Notes: generated from the sequence alone by a model not told the origin. A stretch of 64,000 nt of DNA from Polynucleobacter necessarius (GCF_900095205.1 NZ_LT606951.1:682001-746000); one strand, 5' to 3'; counted from the first letter of the stretch, positions 27,292 to 38,292 are shown. A program made the numbers and translations.

Positions 27292-28946
27292 ATGAAATTT
27301 AATTGGAATAACCTGTACCCAAGTATTCGGGTGCCAGTAATGGGGCGTAATGTCGTCTCAACCTCCCATCCTTTTGCCGCTCAAGCAGGCCTCAAGATCA
27401 TTCATCAAGGTGGTAATGCGATTGATGCTGCTATTGCAGCAGCTGCGGCATTAATGATTGTGGAGCCAGTCTTAAATGGGTTAGGAAGTGATTGTTTTGC
27501 GATCGTATGGGATGGTAAGGAGTTGCATGGACTGAATGTTTCTGGCGTAGCTCCACAAACCTGGAGTCCAGAATATTTCTCGAATAAATATGGTGTTGAT
27601 AGCAACGGATTGGCAGATAGGCCAAAACGAGGCTGGGATTCGGTCACAGTGCCTGGTGCCCTAAGCGGGATGGGAAGAGTTGCATAGACGTTTTGGATCT
27701 TTACCGTTAGGTGATTTATTGCAACCTGCAATTGAGATCGCTGAAAAGGGCTATGCCATGGCACCGGTGGTGGCCCATAAGTGGAACGCCGCTATTCCTG
27801 AGCTGGAGCAGCAGCAACCAGGTTTTGCACAGGTTTTCATGCCACATGGACGTGCACCAAGAAATTGGAGAGATATTTCGTTTTCCTTCGGCTGCCAAAA
27901 CCCTCAACAAGATTGCTCGCTCTGGAATTCGTGAGTTTTATGAAGGAGAGATTGCCCAAGAGATTGCTGTGCATGCAAAAACTCATGGGGGCTCGATGAC
28001 TGAGCGCGATCTCGCTAGTTATAAGCCAGACTGGGTCGGAACAATTTCTCAAGATATTCGAGGTGCAGATGGAAAGATTTACTCCATGCATGAAATTCCA
28101 CCTAATGGTCAAGGCATAGGAGTGTTGATTGCTCTTGGTATTTTGCAAAACTTTGACCTTGCCAGTTTGCCAGTGGATGGGGTTGAGAGTCAGCATCTCC
28201 AAATTGAAGCAAGGAAATTGGCATTCGCAGATGTGTATCAATATGTTGCCGATCCACATTCAATGGCAGTGACACCTGAGCAAATGCTTGATCCGGCCTA
28301 CTTATCTAAACGCGCCAAATTAATAAACCCGCGCAAAGCTACACACTTTAATTTTGGAATGCCTCAATCGGGTGGGACCGTCTATTTGACTGCTACCGAT
28401 GAACAAGGTCGCATGATCTCTTTTATACAAAGTAATTACATGGGATTTGGTTCGGGGGTAGCTGTTCCTGATTGGGGAATAAGTATGCAAAATCGTGGAT
28501 TTGGTTTTTCGATGGATCCCAAATCTGCCAATGTGGTAGCTGGGGGCAAGCGTCCTTTCTATACTATTATTCCTGCCTTCTTAATGCGCAAGGAGGGGAA
28601 TATTAGCGTTCCGCAAATGAGTTTTGGTGTCATGGGTGGCGATATGCAACCCCAAGGCCATCTCCAAACTATTTTAAGAATGCTTTCTTATCGTCAGCAA
28701 CCTCAGGCCGCTTGTGATGCTCCTCGCTGGAAGGTAAATCGTGACTTTAGTTTGGATGTAGAAGCAAGCATGAACGCCGATACGGTTCAAGGCTTATCTT
28801 CCTTGGGGCATGTATTAAAGAAAATAGATGATCCTTATATGGATTTTGATGCAGGGCAATTTATATGGAAACTGTCTGACAATCCCGCAGATGGCTATGT
28901 CGCTGCTAGCGATCCCCGTCGTGATGGGCAAGCAGTAGTGTATTAA
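27292..28946 (+). pseudogene. gamma-glutamyltransferase family protein, frameshifted
   Basis: The N-terminal NVVSTSHPFAAQAGLKIIHQGGNAIDAAIA is typical of gamma-glutamyltransferases/Ntn acylases. Frameshifts occur near 27680 and 27880. The small-subunit start with the processing Thr (SGGTVYLTATDEQGRMISFIQSNYMGFGSG) and the later GGDMQPQGHLQTI are intact. No signal peptide is seen, so it is a cytoplasmic-type member. It could act on a gamma-glutamyl or cephalosporin-like amide; the substrate is unknown. Together with the Bug gene upstream it was probably a peptide or amide utilisation operon. Confidence 0.87.
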
Positions 28947-29107
28947 TCCACCATAAAGTTATAAATAAAACAATTAAATTTGTTCCGCTTTAGGATAATT
29001 TGCTATTCAAAAAAACCCTTGTAATATTCGTACATAGCGTTCTTGATAACGCTCAATGTGCTCTACAAAAGTAGATGATTGAAGTTGAAAAAATATAAAG
29101 GGTCTTC

Positions 29108-29428
29108 ATGTCGGCGCTAGCAAAGAAATATATTGAATTTGCTAAATTTGTAGGAGATGTTCAGTTCAAGCACGCTCTTAATGCGCACGAGTGGGATACT
29201 TTGCTTCTCATTTCATCTGCAACTATAGACGGTGCTAAGATCAAGGTTAAAGAACTATTGGAGATGGGTGATATTGCCTCTCCCGCAACAATCCATAAGA
29301 GTATGAAAATTTTGATCGATAAGGAACTATTAGGAATTAATCACTGCAAAAATGATGCTCGCGTGAAATACCTTTTTACTACCAAAAAGGGTATGAAATT
29401 TCTGCAGGACATCGGCAAAAGAATGTGA
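29108..29428 (+). CDS. MarR-like winged-helix regulator
   Basis: 106 aa, one winged-helix domain. IKVKELLEMGDIASPATIHKSMKILIDKELL is the helix-turn-helix, and NDARVKYLFTTKKGMKFL is the wing and last helix in MarR style. It is shorter than classical MarR proteins (about 140 aa), lacking much of the dimerisation helices. It stands alone after 160 bases with no evident gene. Target unknown. The open frame among dead neighbours suggests that it is still used. Confidence 0.65.
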   Translation: MSALAKKYIEFAKFVGDVQFKHALNAHEWDTLLLISSATIDGAKIKVKELLEMGDIASPATIHKSMKILIDKELLGINHCKNDARVKYLFTTKKGMKFLQDIGKRM

Positions 29429-29463
29429 TTGGCAAGAATTATTTGATTTAGTAAAGCAATCCA

Positions 29464-30069
29464 TCAGAAATCTGTTGCTCGCGTTCTCACCAGCAACCAC
29501 TTAGCTTCACCAGCCTTGAGTTTGTATTGGATTTGACGATACGAGTATTTATCCTTGCTTACCTTGCCATCAATCCGAAATCTTCTCTCTAAGGCGTTTT
29601 CAACTACAGCAAATTCATCATGACCCATATAGCCAAGCGCCATTTTGGGATCATCTGTGATTGCGGGAAGGTGGATTGGCGTGATAGAAATATTCTTGTT
29701 AGAAGCATAAGCTAGCAAGATTCCTTTGGCGTTAGCATCGTTGGCGTTGATGTAAATATAGACCTCCGGAAATCCTTCGCCATTGAGGTCAGCGATTTCT
29801 GCACCTGTCACCTTGCCATCAATATTTTCTTTGATAGGTAAATTCTCTCTTTGCAAACCCTTGGTCGTTAGTGTGATCGAGTTATCAATATCTTTGTTGG
29901 CACTTTGGATGTCAAAAGTGAGTCCTTGGTATGACAGGGTGGTTGAGAAGGGGGCTGATGCTTTGCTAAATTGGGTCGGGGTGCCATATTGGTTTGGCTG
30001 TGCCAATGCATTCATTCCTCTGTTTAGTCCTAAACAAATGAGCAAATAGAGAGCAATGCGTAGTTTCAT
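29464..30069 (-). CDS. PliI-type (i-type lysozyme inhibitor) periplasmic protein
   Basis: 201 aa from the ATG at 30069, one base after the TetR stop. It has a signal peptide (MKLRIALYLLICLGLNRGMNALA). The mature sequence carries ADLNGEGFPEVYIY, LGYMGHDEFAVVENALERRF and YRQIQYKLKAGEAKWLL, which I recall as hallmarks of the PliI family; that recognition is from memory. PliI proteins inhibit invertebrate-type lysozyme in the periplasm. It is translationally adjacent to a TetR regulator. In a host-associated bacterium this could protect against host lysozyme. Intact. Confidence 0.68.
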   Translation of the reverse strand: MKLRIALYLLICLGLNRGMNALAQPNQYGTPTQFSKASAPFSTTLSYQGLTFDIQSANKDIDNSITLTTKGLQRENLPIKENIDGKVTGAEIADLNGEGFPEVYIYINANDANAKGILLAYASNKNISITPIHLPAITDDPKMALGYMGHDEFAVVENALERRFRIDGKVSKDKYSYRQIQYKLKAGEAKWLLVRTRATDF

Positions 30070-30070
30070 A

Positions 30071-30655
30071 TTAACGCTTGAGGCAAATAGCAAGACTAGG
30101 TTGAATGGCATCCAGACAAACCTGTGCATCTGCGTTATTCATCACAGCGTTTCTATAGCCCGCATAATATAAAGACCAGATTGCATAGCAACGCGCATCA
30201 ATTTCGTCGTATTTATCATGAGCTAACGCATCGGCAATTGGTTTTAATATTTGCATTAACTGGTCAATGATCAATGCTTCATATTTTTCTGACCACTTCC
30301 AGCCAAACGCAGCGCCTTCCTGGCGAATGCTTTTGATTTCAATATCCTGTTTATAAAGATCTAAAAGATAGCCCTCAATAAAGTTCAGCGCACTGATCTG
30401 TGATGAGCCAGTAAAAGGCTGGATGCCTTCAATCATTTTCTGATTTACCAGCAAGATCACTTCGGCCAATAAGTCGTGCTTATCAACCCCTAAGCGGTAC
30501 ACCTGTATTGGGCTGATGCCTGCTTCTTTAGCAATTTCACGAATTCCTACATCTTCATAGCCACGACTAGCAAAGAGCCTATGGGCAATTTTGACCACGA
30601 TCAATAGCCGTTCTTGAGCTTTATCGCTTTTTGGTTGGGTTTGGTTCTTATTCAT
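30071..30655 (-). CDS. TetR-family transcriptional regulator
   Basis: 194 aa. The N-terminal helix-turn-helix is IVVKIAHRLFASRGYEDVGIREIAKEAGISPIQVYRLGVDKHDLLAEVI. The helical C-terminal ligand domain is unassigned. It is the first gene of a two-gene operon with the lysozyme inhibitor-like gene, one base between them. It probably controls its own operon and perhaps the divergent lipoprotein gene at 30706. Confidence 0.88.
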   Translation of the reverse strand: MNKNQTQPKSDKAQERLLIVVKIAHRLFASRGYEDVGIREIAKEAGISPIQVYRLGVDKHDLLAEVILLVNQKMIEGIQPFTGSSQISALNFIEGYLLDLYKQDIEIKSIRQEGAAFGWKWSEKYEALIIDQLMQILKPIADALAHDKYDEIDARCYAIWSLYYAGYRNAVMNNADAQVCLDAIQPSLAICLKR

Positions 30656-30705
30656 AGTTATTTACAACTGATGTCTATGTAATAATTATAGGTACATTTG
30701 ATAAC

Positions 30706-31090
30706 ATGTTAACAAAAATGAAGAATATTCAACGATTTCTTATCGGCATTGTGGCGATCATTGGTTTAGCCTCATGCACCACCTATCGCTATGAATACAC
30801 AGCACCCCCAACAGAATCTGGCAAAACTTGCGCTGTGCAGTGCATGAACACCAAAAATGTTTGCTATAGCGGCGCTCAAACGCAAGCTCAAAATGATGTA
30901 TTGCCAGCAACAAAATAATTTCAACTATCAGGCTTGCGTCAATAGAGCACAAAGCCATGATGATGTGAAGAAGTGTCACCCAAATGCGCAATACTGCTCA
31001 GCTAATCCCAACTACTGGAATTGTGATGAGTCATACCGTCAATGTTTTTCCGCATGCGGCGGAACAGTCCATATGTACAAGAACGATTAA
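30706..31090 (+). pseudogene. cysteine-rich lipoprotein, single frameshift
   Basis: A lipobox (GLASC after IGIVAII) marks a lipoprotein. After about 60 codons the frame shifts by one near 30890; the other frame restores MMYCQQQNNFNYQACVNRAQ and a Cys-rich C terminus (NYWNCDESYRQCFSACGG). The product would be about 125 aa with ten or so cysteines. Family not recognised. It diverges from the TetR gene. Confidence 0.7.
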
Positions 31091-31106
31091 ATAAAAAACA
31101 CACATC

Positions 31107-33426
31107 ATGAATCTAAAAAATCAAATCAAGATCATTTTTTTTGCAGGCGGCTTAACGACCTTTCTAGCAGGAGGCATATCTAGTGTTTATGCTGCGGCCT
31201 GTGCGAGCAATTCGAGTCCGGGCTCAGCCAGTTGTTCTGCGCTGCTAATTAATTCGACCACTACGAATATTGATATTAGCGGTACAGTCTCTTCCCTTCC
31301 GTCACCTTCTACGGTTTCAGCTGTCGAGGTTACTAGTGCTGGAAGCGTACCGTCTTTGAGTATTGCAAGTAGTGGCGTTGTTAGTAGTAATAGTGCCGAT
31401 GCTATTTTTAATTACGGTGGTGTAATTACATCGCTAACCAACAATAGAAATATCTCTAGCACAAGCGTGGGTGGCTCTGGAATTTATAACGCTTCTGGTG
31501 GAACAATTTCATCTTTGACTAATACCGGTGTTATTAGTGGGACTAGTCGAGGAATTACTAACGCTGGGACTGGTTCAACAATTGGAACAATTATCAATAC
31601 CGGCAGTATCACTGGTTTTTACGGCATTGTTAACCAGGGTGGAACAATTAATAATATCTCCAATGCGGCACCATTGCCGCAAACGGCTCTAGTAATAGTA
31701 ATGCCATCTATAACATCAGCGGAACCATAGGAAGTGTTACCAATAGTGGCAGCATACATAGTGTTGGCACAGATAGCGTCGGCCCTACTGCTAGTTATGC
31801 CATCGCCAATGGCGGAACTATTAACACCATCACCAATACTGCAGCAGTAGGAACATCTACGAGCGGAATTTATGGTGAAAGTGGGGTAGATATTAACAAT
31901 ACGGGAACAATCAGGACGCTTAATAACGCCCAAAATAATTTGTTTATTCAAGGAAATCTTCCAACCAATTACAACATCATTATTAATGGCCCCAATAATT
32001 ATGGTGGGTTGACTGCATATACCCCAACTGGTACCACCAACTTTGGAATTGATACAACTAGATCCAGTCTGCCAGCTGGTAATGCCGCATTTACAAACGT
32101 GTTAAGTGGAATTTTGTTAAATAATTTAGCCATTACATCAGGACTGATAACTGGCGGATATGTCACTACTAGGTGGATTCTCTCGTCCACAAATAATTCT
32201 GTTTGGACCTTAAACACCTCTAGTCTGGCGTCTGCATCCAACACAAACTACAATTATACCTCTAACTCTAGTTCTGCTACCACCCTAAATAAGGATATTG
32301 TCACTGCCTATAACGCCGTAGCATCTAACCCAAGTGCTGCTAATCCTGTATTAGCTGACGGCCAGACATTTACAACTAATGTCTTGTCTGTTGCCACTGC
32401 TGCCCAAGCTGCTCAAATAGGCTTACAGTCAAATGCAGAAGGTTACTCATCAAACCGCACAATACGCTTGGAGCAGATATGAATGCCGTTAGCAATACTG
32501 TTCTCGATCGCATTGATTCACCAGCGGGCAAGGGCACTAATACCGCTAATCGAGTGCAACTCGATGATGGCCGCTATTTATGGGGAGATATTGGTGGTTC
32601 CCATGGCAATGTTAATAGCTATAGCAACCTCGCAAGCTTTGGTTATAACTTGGTTGATGTGATTATTGGCGGAGACTTGCATCGCGACAGTCAAAAAAGC
32701 TATGGAGTATTTGGTGGTGTGGGTTATTCCGATATGGCTAATAGTCAAACGGTAGTACAAAGTTTTAACTCAACTAGCTACTACTTAGGCGGCTATGGCT
32801 CTTATTACTTTGCTGATAACCTAAAGTTATCTGGCGCTGGCGGCTATGTTTACAGTTCTAACAGCTCTTCGCGTAGCTTGCCATCTGTTGCTGGTTTTAC
32901 TGGCGGCAATGGATCTGATAACTATGGAAGTAATGGTATCTACGCTGCAGCTAAACTATCAAAAGATTGTGTGATTAATGACTCATTTACCTTGGTACCA
33001 TTTGCGGGGCAGTCTTATGCACAGTTTTGGACTAAGGGAGTAACGGAAACTGGTGGTGGCGATTTTAATGTCGCAATTGCCTCTGCTACTTCTTATTCAA
33101 CCGTTTCTTTTGCTGGCCTTGATCTGGTGGTGCCTTTAGTAAAGGGGGTGAAGGATCCTTTATCTCTTGTTACCTTCTATAAATTTGGCTACGACTGGTT
33201 CGCCAATAGCAATGCTGCCCATTCAGTAACGGCTACATACACTAACTTACCTTTGGCGCCGCAAGCTTATGTAGGCGCTAATATGGGACCAATTAGTCAG
33301 CAAATTGGAGTGGGTTTACAAGGCGCCATCACAAAAGAGTTATCGGGTCGTATTGGTGCCGTAGCCTCATTTAATACTCATGGTCAAGAATATGGTGGTG
33401 GTGCTGAGTTAAGGTTGAAGTTTTAA
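31107..33426 (+). pseudogene. autotransporter with beta-helix repeat passenger, two frameshifts
   Basis: The signal peptide (ATG 31107) leads to a Ser/Thr/Asn/Gly-rich passenger made of about six 20-30-residue repeats of the form GIYN-x-GGTI-x-x-LTNTG-x-ISG (between about 31400 and 31920), typical of a right-handed beta-helix. The C-terminal autotransporter barrel spans about 32530-33426 (YLWGDIGGSHG, YGVFGGVGYSD ... ELRLKF with terminal Phe). Frameshifts at about 31670 and 32455 separate signal, passenger and barrel, so no secreted product is possible. It was probably an adhesin-like surface protein. Confidence 0.85.
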
Positions 33427-33432
33427 TTATTC

Positions 33433-34075
33433 ATGAAAAAGATCTTTTCAAAATTGGTCTTATTGGTTTGTGTCTGGTTCATTTATTTAGGTGCAGCATT
33501 CGCTCTTGATCTTAAGGATTCCCTCCCGCCCGAGGGGGCTAAATTTAAGTACGACATCTTTTACAAGGGCGATAAGGTTGGGGTACATCAGCTCAAAGTG
33601 GTGCCCCGATGGTGAGTTGATTCGGTTGGACCATACGCGTGAAATCGATGTCAAGGTTATGATGATTACCGCCTTTACCGAAAAGCATCGCTCAACCGAG
33701 TGGTGGACCAAGACTCCACATCTCTCAAAGCTCAATGCCAAGACGCAAATGAATGGCAAAGAGGTTGATATGACAGGACAGATCAGTCCCCAAGGTTTTG
33801 TCTTCAAGGTTGGTGACCAAGAGGAGGTGGCTCCATTCGACGCAGTGACTTTAGCTAGTTATTGGGTTGCTGATGCACCAAGACATCCTGTGGTGATAGA
33901 TGTTTCTCAGGGCAAATTACTCAAAACCACCAGTAAGAAATTGCCAGATGGCTCGATTGAGTTAACAGGTGACGGATTTCAGGGTAAATTCACATACGAG
34001 GGAGATTTTCTCTTGGTAGGGGAATTAACTCGCAACGGTAATACCGTTGTTTATAAGAAATCACCTGGAAACTAG
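33433..34075 (+). pseudogene. exported protein resembling DUF6134/DUF3108 proteins, frameshifted
   Basis: The signal peptide (MKKIFSKLVLLVCVWFIYLGAAFA) is followed by KYDIFYKGDKVGVHQLKV, a start common to DUF6134/DUF3108-type periplasmic proteins. The frame breaks near 33605 and continues as HTREIDVKVMMITAF to 34075. It follows the autotransporter by six bases, so it may have been co-transcribed. Function unknown. Confidence 0.62.
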
Positions 34076-34079
34076 TATC

Positions 34080-36437
34080 TTGGCATTGCGTACTTAATTC
34101 GCTGCATTCTCTGTTTCCCTCCTTTTATTGGGAGGCATTCTATGCTCAAGCGGCCACGCCGCAAGAGGCGACTAAGTCCGATATCAAGGCGCCGGAGCCA
34201 ATCAAATTAAGTGAGGCGGTTACTGATGCGATTGTTACTGAAGAATTGCAACGTAGCGTACTTTCTAGATTAAATAAGGCAGATCGCAATAAAGAGTTAT
34301 CGAAGGAGCTGGAATATCTCAAGTCGGATTTGGATGCATTGGTAGTCAACATCGATGACAAGCCTAGTAATCTTAATCCGCAATATTTAAATCAACAGCT
34401 TACTGATCTGCAGCATCGAATTACTACAGTAGTGACGCAACTAGAGGGGATCTCACTGCAGATTCAGTCTGATAATTCTGCTATTCATACAGATATGGGT
34501 AAGTGGGAAGCCCGCATTAAGTGGCTTGATACCCAGAAAGTTCCACCTTCTATTATTCAGAGCGCCAAATCGATTGTGCAAAGGTTGGAGAACACAAGCT
34601 CCTTACTACAATATGTTCGTAATGAAATGTTCTTAACTTTGAGCCAAGCGATTTTTCTGCAGGAAATTAGTAATGCGGCCCAACAGAAGATTGCTAATGT
34701 CTTGGTGAATCAGCATATAGAGTACTTAACGCTAGAGAAGCAACCCATTTGGGCATTAGATAACTCACCAAGGGGTGGCAATGGCAAGAATTGAATTCTG
34801 TATGGAAGTTGTTGTCAGCTTACGCTAATCAACATTTGGCATTCTTGCTGACATTTTCAATTGTCAGTTTTATATTTAACTTTTTTATCTTTAGGCTAGG
34901 TGTTCACAAGGCTGTTTTACCAGTCCAGGCTGCATATGGTCGTCCATATTCCGCCTGCTTACTGATTTTATTGATGGCCTTGGGTTGGTTATCCCCTAAT
35001 CCGCCTGCACTTTTTTACGAAGTCTTGGTGTTAATCGCTCCAATCCCCGCTGCACGATTATTAGATCGAGCTTTAGCTAGACCCATTCCATTGACGCTAT
35101 ATGGTATTGCGATATCTACGGTGTTTATTTCGATACGTCACTTTGTCGAAGACGGCAATGTGATTGATCGTGTCTTGTTAATTATTCAGTCTTTATTCAT
35201 TGCTTTTGCATTTATGTCTGATCTAAAGAATGGTTACCTAATAAAGGCAATTCCAAAATCAAATCCAAGCCTCATTCGTTTTGTTGCCTGACTGATTGGC
35301 TTGATGTCATTGTTGACTATTATCGGTGCTGTTATTGGATTTAAAGGGCCATTGAGTATTTTGCGTCTTGACGTAGGTGGCATCCTCGATATTGCCATGG
35401 TATATGGTGCTACTTCCTTGGCTTGCTTTGGTTGCGTATTGGCTCTCTTTTAGGCAGTCCAATATTGAGTTGGCTAAATTGCGCGCGTAATAAAGACCCC
35501 GACTTACTAAGATCAATTCGCTTGAGCTTAGTCATCGCCACTATATGGGGTATATTGATGGTGTCAGTAGGGGTCTTAGATTTGGCACCGTTTTTAACTG
35601 CCGCATTACAACGCTTCATGGCATCTACTTTCAAAATCGGCAGCATCTCCATAGATGCTCACGCCGTCGTGAGCGCGCTGGTTGTCATTGTCGCTGCCTA
35701 CGTCATCACCAATGTGACTAGCTTTGTCTTGAACTCTGAACTGATGCCCAGACTTTCAATGCGCGCCCTGGTAGCAAATTTGCAATCGTAACAATTACGC
35801 GCTGGATCATGGTGATCGTGGGTATTGTATTGTCAATGGGAGCGCTAGGTTTAGACATGAGCAAAGTAACTTTAGTCGCAGGCGGCACTCAGCGGTGGGC
35901 ATTGGTTTTGGCTTGCAAAACGTGGTAAATAACTTTGTATCGGGATTGATCTTAATTATTGAGAGACCCGTAGGCGTGGGCGATGTCATTGAGTGGGGTA
36001 GTCAGTCTGGAACAGTAACCCGCATTGGTATTCGTTCATCGACTGTGAGAACGCGTCAGGGAGCGGAAATTCTTGTCCCAAATGGTGAGTTGGTTTCTAA
36101 AGAAGTGATGAACTGGACTCGCTCAGACCGCCGCCGCCGTTATGACATCGCCATCACCGTCAACGCCGGCTCAAGTCCGGAGAAGGTGATTCAGTTAATA
36201 CAGGAAGCAGCTGAGTCTGTTCCTGAGATTATCAAGGCTCCTGCACCACAGGTGATCTTTAAAGGTTTTGATGATAGCTCGCAGAACTATATGCTCTTGG
36301 CTTGGGTTGGTGCCATTGAGGTCGGAGCACAAGCGCAAAATGATTTGCAAATTGCAGTGCTAAAGAAGTTGGAATTGTGGTGCAAGCTCCACCAGCGAGC
36401 TAATATACGGATGCTTAAAAAAGAAACCGCCAACTAG
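34080..36437 (+). pseudogene. large MscS-family mechanosensitive channel, decayed
   Basis: The broken signal peptide (about 34080) precedes a periplasmic coiled-coil domain (about 34150-34790), several membrane helices, and the MscS pore/beta domain: GIGFGLQNVVNNFVSGLILIIERPVGVGDVIEWG and TVRTRQGAEILVPNGELVSKEVMNWT. Lesions: frameshifts near 34140, 34790, 35425, 35785 and 35890, and TGA at 35289-35291 (Trp or Arg expected). The size and extra N-terminal domain resemble MscK/YbdG-type large channels. The exact start is uncertain. Confidence 0.86.
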
Positions 36438-36446
36438 GCGGTTTTT
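36424..36446 (+). terminator. terminator hairpin overlapping the channel gene's stop
   Basis: AAACCGCC / GGCGGTTT with TTTTT after it. The TAG stop of the MscS pseudogene (36435-36437) lies inside the hairpin. Confidence 0.82.
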
Positions 36447-36468
36447 CTTGGTAAATATTTAAAGAGGC

Positions 36469-36842
36469 TTATTTACCAAACAATGCTTTGGTTACATGGG
36501 TATCTACAGTATTACCATTTTTACTGGTAAAACATTTTTTTGTTTAGTTTCGCAATGTAAGCCGCCTGACATCGTGAAGCTGGTTGCGTCAAAATCTTTC
36601 AGACCAACTTGGTTGATTTGATTCATGAGATTCTTGGCTGCCTGAGATCCGAGTTCCATCTCTGTAATGGCTACGGATACCCCTTGATCGTCTGCACAAA
36701 AACCACTCTTCTTGTCACAGATCACTCCACCTGGCTTTGGAAAGGTGATTGCGCTATTAGGCTTTGATTGAGCATATATTGACTGGCATAGACTAATCAA
36801 TAGGGCTCCAATCACGAAGCTAGATTTGTAGGTGATTTTCAT
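36469..36842 (-). pseudogene. small exported protein with poly-A frameshift near its C terminus
   Basis: It has a signal peptide (MKITYKSSFVIGALLISLCQSIYA), then KPGGVICDKKSGFCADDQGVSVAITEMELG. Near the end, a run of seven T (plus strand, about 36536-36543) sends the frame to an early stop. One more base would give KQKKCFTSKNGNTVDTHVTK and a stop at 36469. The loss is about twenty residues and one cysteine, so the product may still fold in part. Family not recognised. Confidence 0.6.
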
Positions 36843-36957
36843 CGGGAGGCTCCTTTTAAAAGAGTGTCATGTTATCAATATACTGGTAACAGTATTACAT
36901 ATCATTGCCAACTGATTTGCGGTAGAGTTTGTAACAACAAAGGAATAGTGAACCATC

Positions 36958-37221
36958 ATGAAAGCATCAAATAAAGCACTTCTTATTGGAGTACTCATCG
37001 GTCTCACTGCGTGTTCAACGTCGGTAAGTAAATTTGGCGTTTATCAGCAATCGGATGGAACGATAGGCGTTCATGCGCCTAAGGATGCGAAGGAGAATGA
37101 AGCGCAGGAAGTAGCGCTAGAAGAATGTAAAAAGCTGGGAAAACGAACCGTGATGATTCTGGAAAGCCGGAAAACGGTCAATGACCGTTTTCCGATTACT
37201 TACATCTACGCGTGCAGATAG
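36958..37221 (+). CDS. small hypothetical lipoprotein
   Basis: 87 aa. The signal peptide ends in the lipobox GLTAC at residues 15-19, so the mature lipoprotein is about 69 residues. The body is KFGVYQQSDGTIGVHAPKDAKENEAQEVALEECKKLGKRTVMILESRK and ends YIYAC-R. Two later cysteines could pair. Family not recognised. Intact and alone. Confidence 0.6.
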   Translation: MKASNKALLIGVLIGLTACSTSVSKFGVYQQSDGTIGVHAPKDAKENEAQEVALEECKKLGKRTVMILESRKTVNDRFPITYIYACR

Positions 37222-37245
37222 CTCATTTAGTGGTAATAGCTTGGA

Positions 37246-38076
37246 TTAGCTCAATAACCACTTCTTAATTGACTTATTGACGCACATTGCATCTAAAGCA
37301 AGACCAAAGAACTCAGAACCATTGGTAACCATGCTCTCAATGGCCTCTACTTTGCCGGATTTGATCCCGCGTAAATAGGTGGTGGCACGATAACGCAAGA
37401 AGTGCTCTGTTTCGCCTTCTTCATTTTCGGTAGAGCAGAGCTCTAGGCTGCCATAACGAGTTTCCGGGTTGATATTGAGGATAGAAAGCCCTAAGGCTCC
37501 AATTAATTTTTCTGGAACCGGAATAGGCACATAGGAGTAGAGAGATCAGCATCTCTTCCTCATCCACCTCAATGATGTGATCAATATCCAAAACATCATG
37601 TTCGGTTAATTCAGTCTCACCAGAATCGCCCCCACCAAAAGTAGACTCAAACTGCAACATGGCAGTGTTGCTTCCTTTGGAGATCTCAATCATGTCAGGA
37701 TAGCCAAGCAATCCTTTCCACCAATACATCAGTGAAAAGGTGCAGGGCTTTACCTCTACCAATCCCTTTTTAGTGGACTTGGCAAAGTAGAGACCATAAA
37801 ACTCATCGTCCTGCTCGAGACCGTATTGGTCTACTTTGGGAGCTTTGGGCGATGTTTATTTTGTAGCTTTCTTTGCAACTTTTTTAGCTACTGGCTTCTT
37901 CGTAACTACTTTTTTAGCTACTGGTTTCTTCGCAGGAGCTTTCTTCGCTGCGGTTTTTTTCACTACCTTTTTCACTGTCTTTTTGCTTGCAACCTTTTTG
38001 ACAGCTTTTTTTGCAGGGGCTTTTTTACCACCTTGGTCGCTACTTTCTTTTTTGCTGGAGACTTCTTTGTAGCCAT
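37246..38076 (-). pseudogene. lysine/alanine-rich N-terminal tail joined to a YbjN-like domain, broken
   Basis: Read on the minus strand, the ATG at 38076 (AGGG upstream) begins MATKKSPAKKK. A shift in an A-rich run near 38020 enters the frame of a long KKAPAKKPVAKKV repeat tail, like AlgP/histone-H1-type tails. A TAA at 37858-37856 separates it from a colinear acidic/aromatic domain (GLEQDDEFYGLYFAKSTKKGL ... MYWWKGLLGYPDM) in the same frame with no ATG of its own. A further shift near 37530 leads to the C terminus. I read this as one former protein of about 277 codons. Two adjacent genes are the alternative. Confidence 0.55.
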
Positions 38077-38292
38077 GGTTTATTACCCTTCTTTGGTAGT
38101 TATTGTGCACAATACACATACTGGTATTACTGCAATTTCTATAAAGAAATAGCTATTCCAATATGGGGTTTTTCCTGCGGATTACAAGGGGAGGGGTTGA
38201 ATAAAAAAATCAACCTAACCATTGTTCTTGTAATGCAGGGTTGCTAAACTGAATCCGAGTAGTTTTGTATAACCTAAATATGAAGAGAATCT

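Noticed and set aside
37870..37940. CRISPR or tandem-repeat array
   Set aside because: The direct repeats are imperfect and encode a lysine/proline/alanine tail; there are no regular spacers.
37826..38152. Phenylalanine-rich membrane-like reading frames on the plus strand
   Set aside because: They are the complement of the lysine-rich coding repeat on the minus strand and have no ribosome site.
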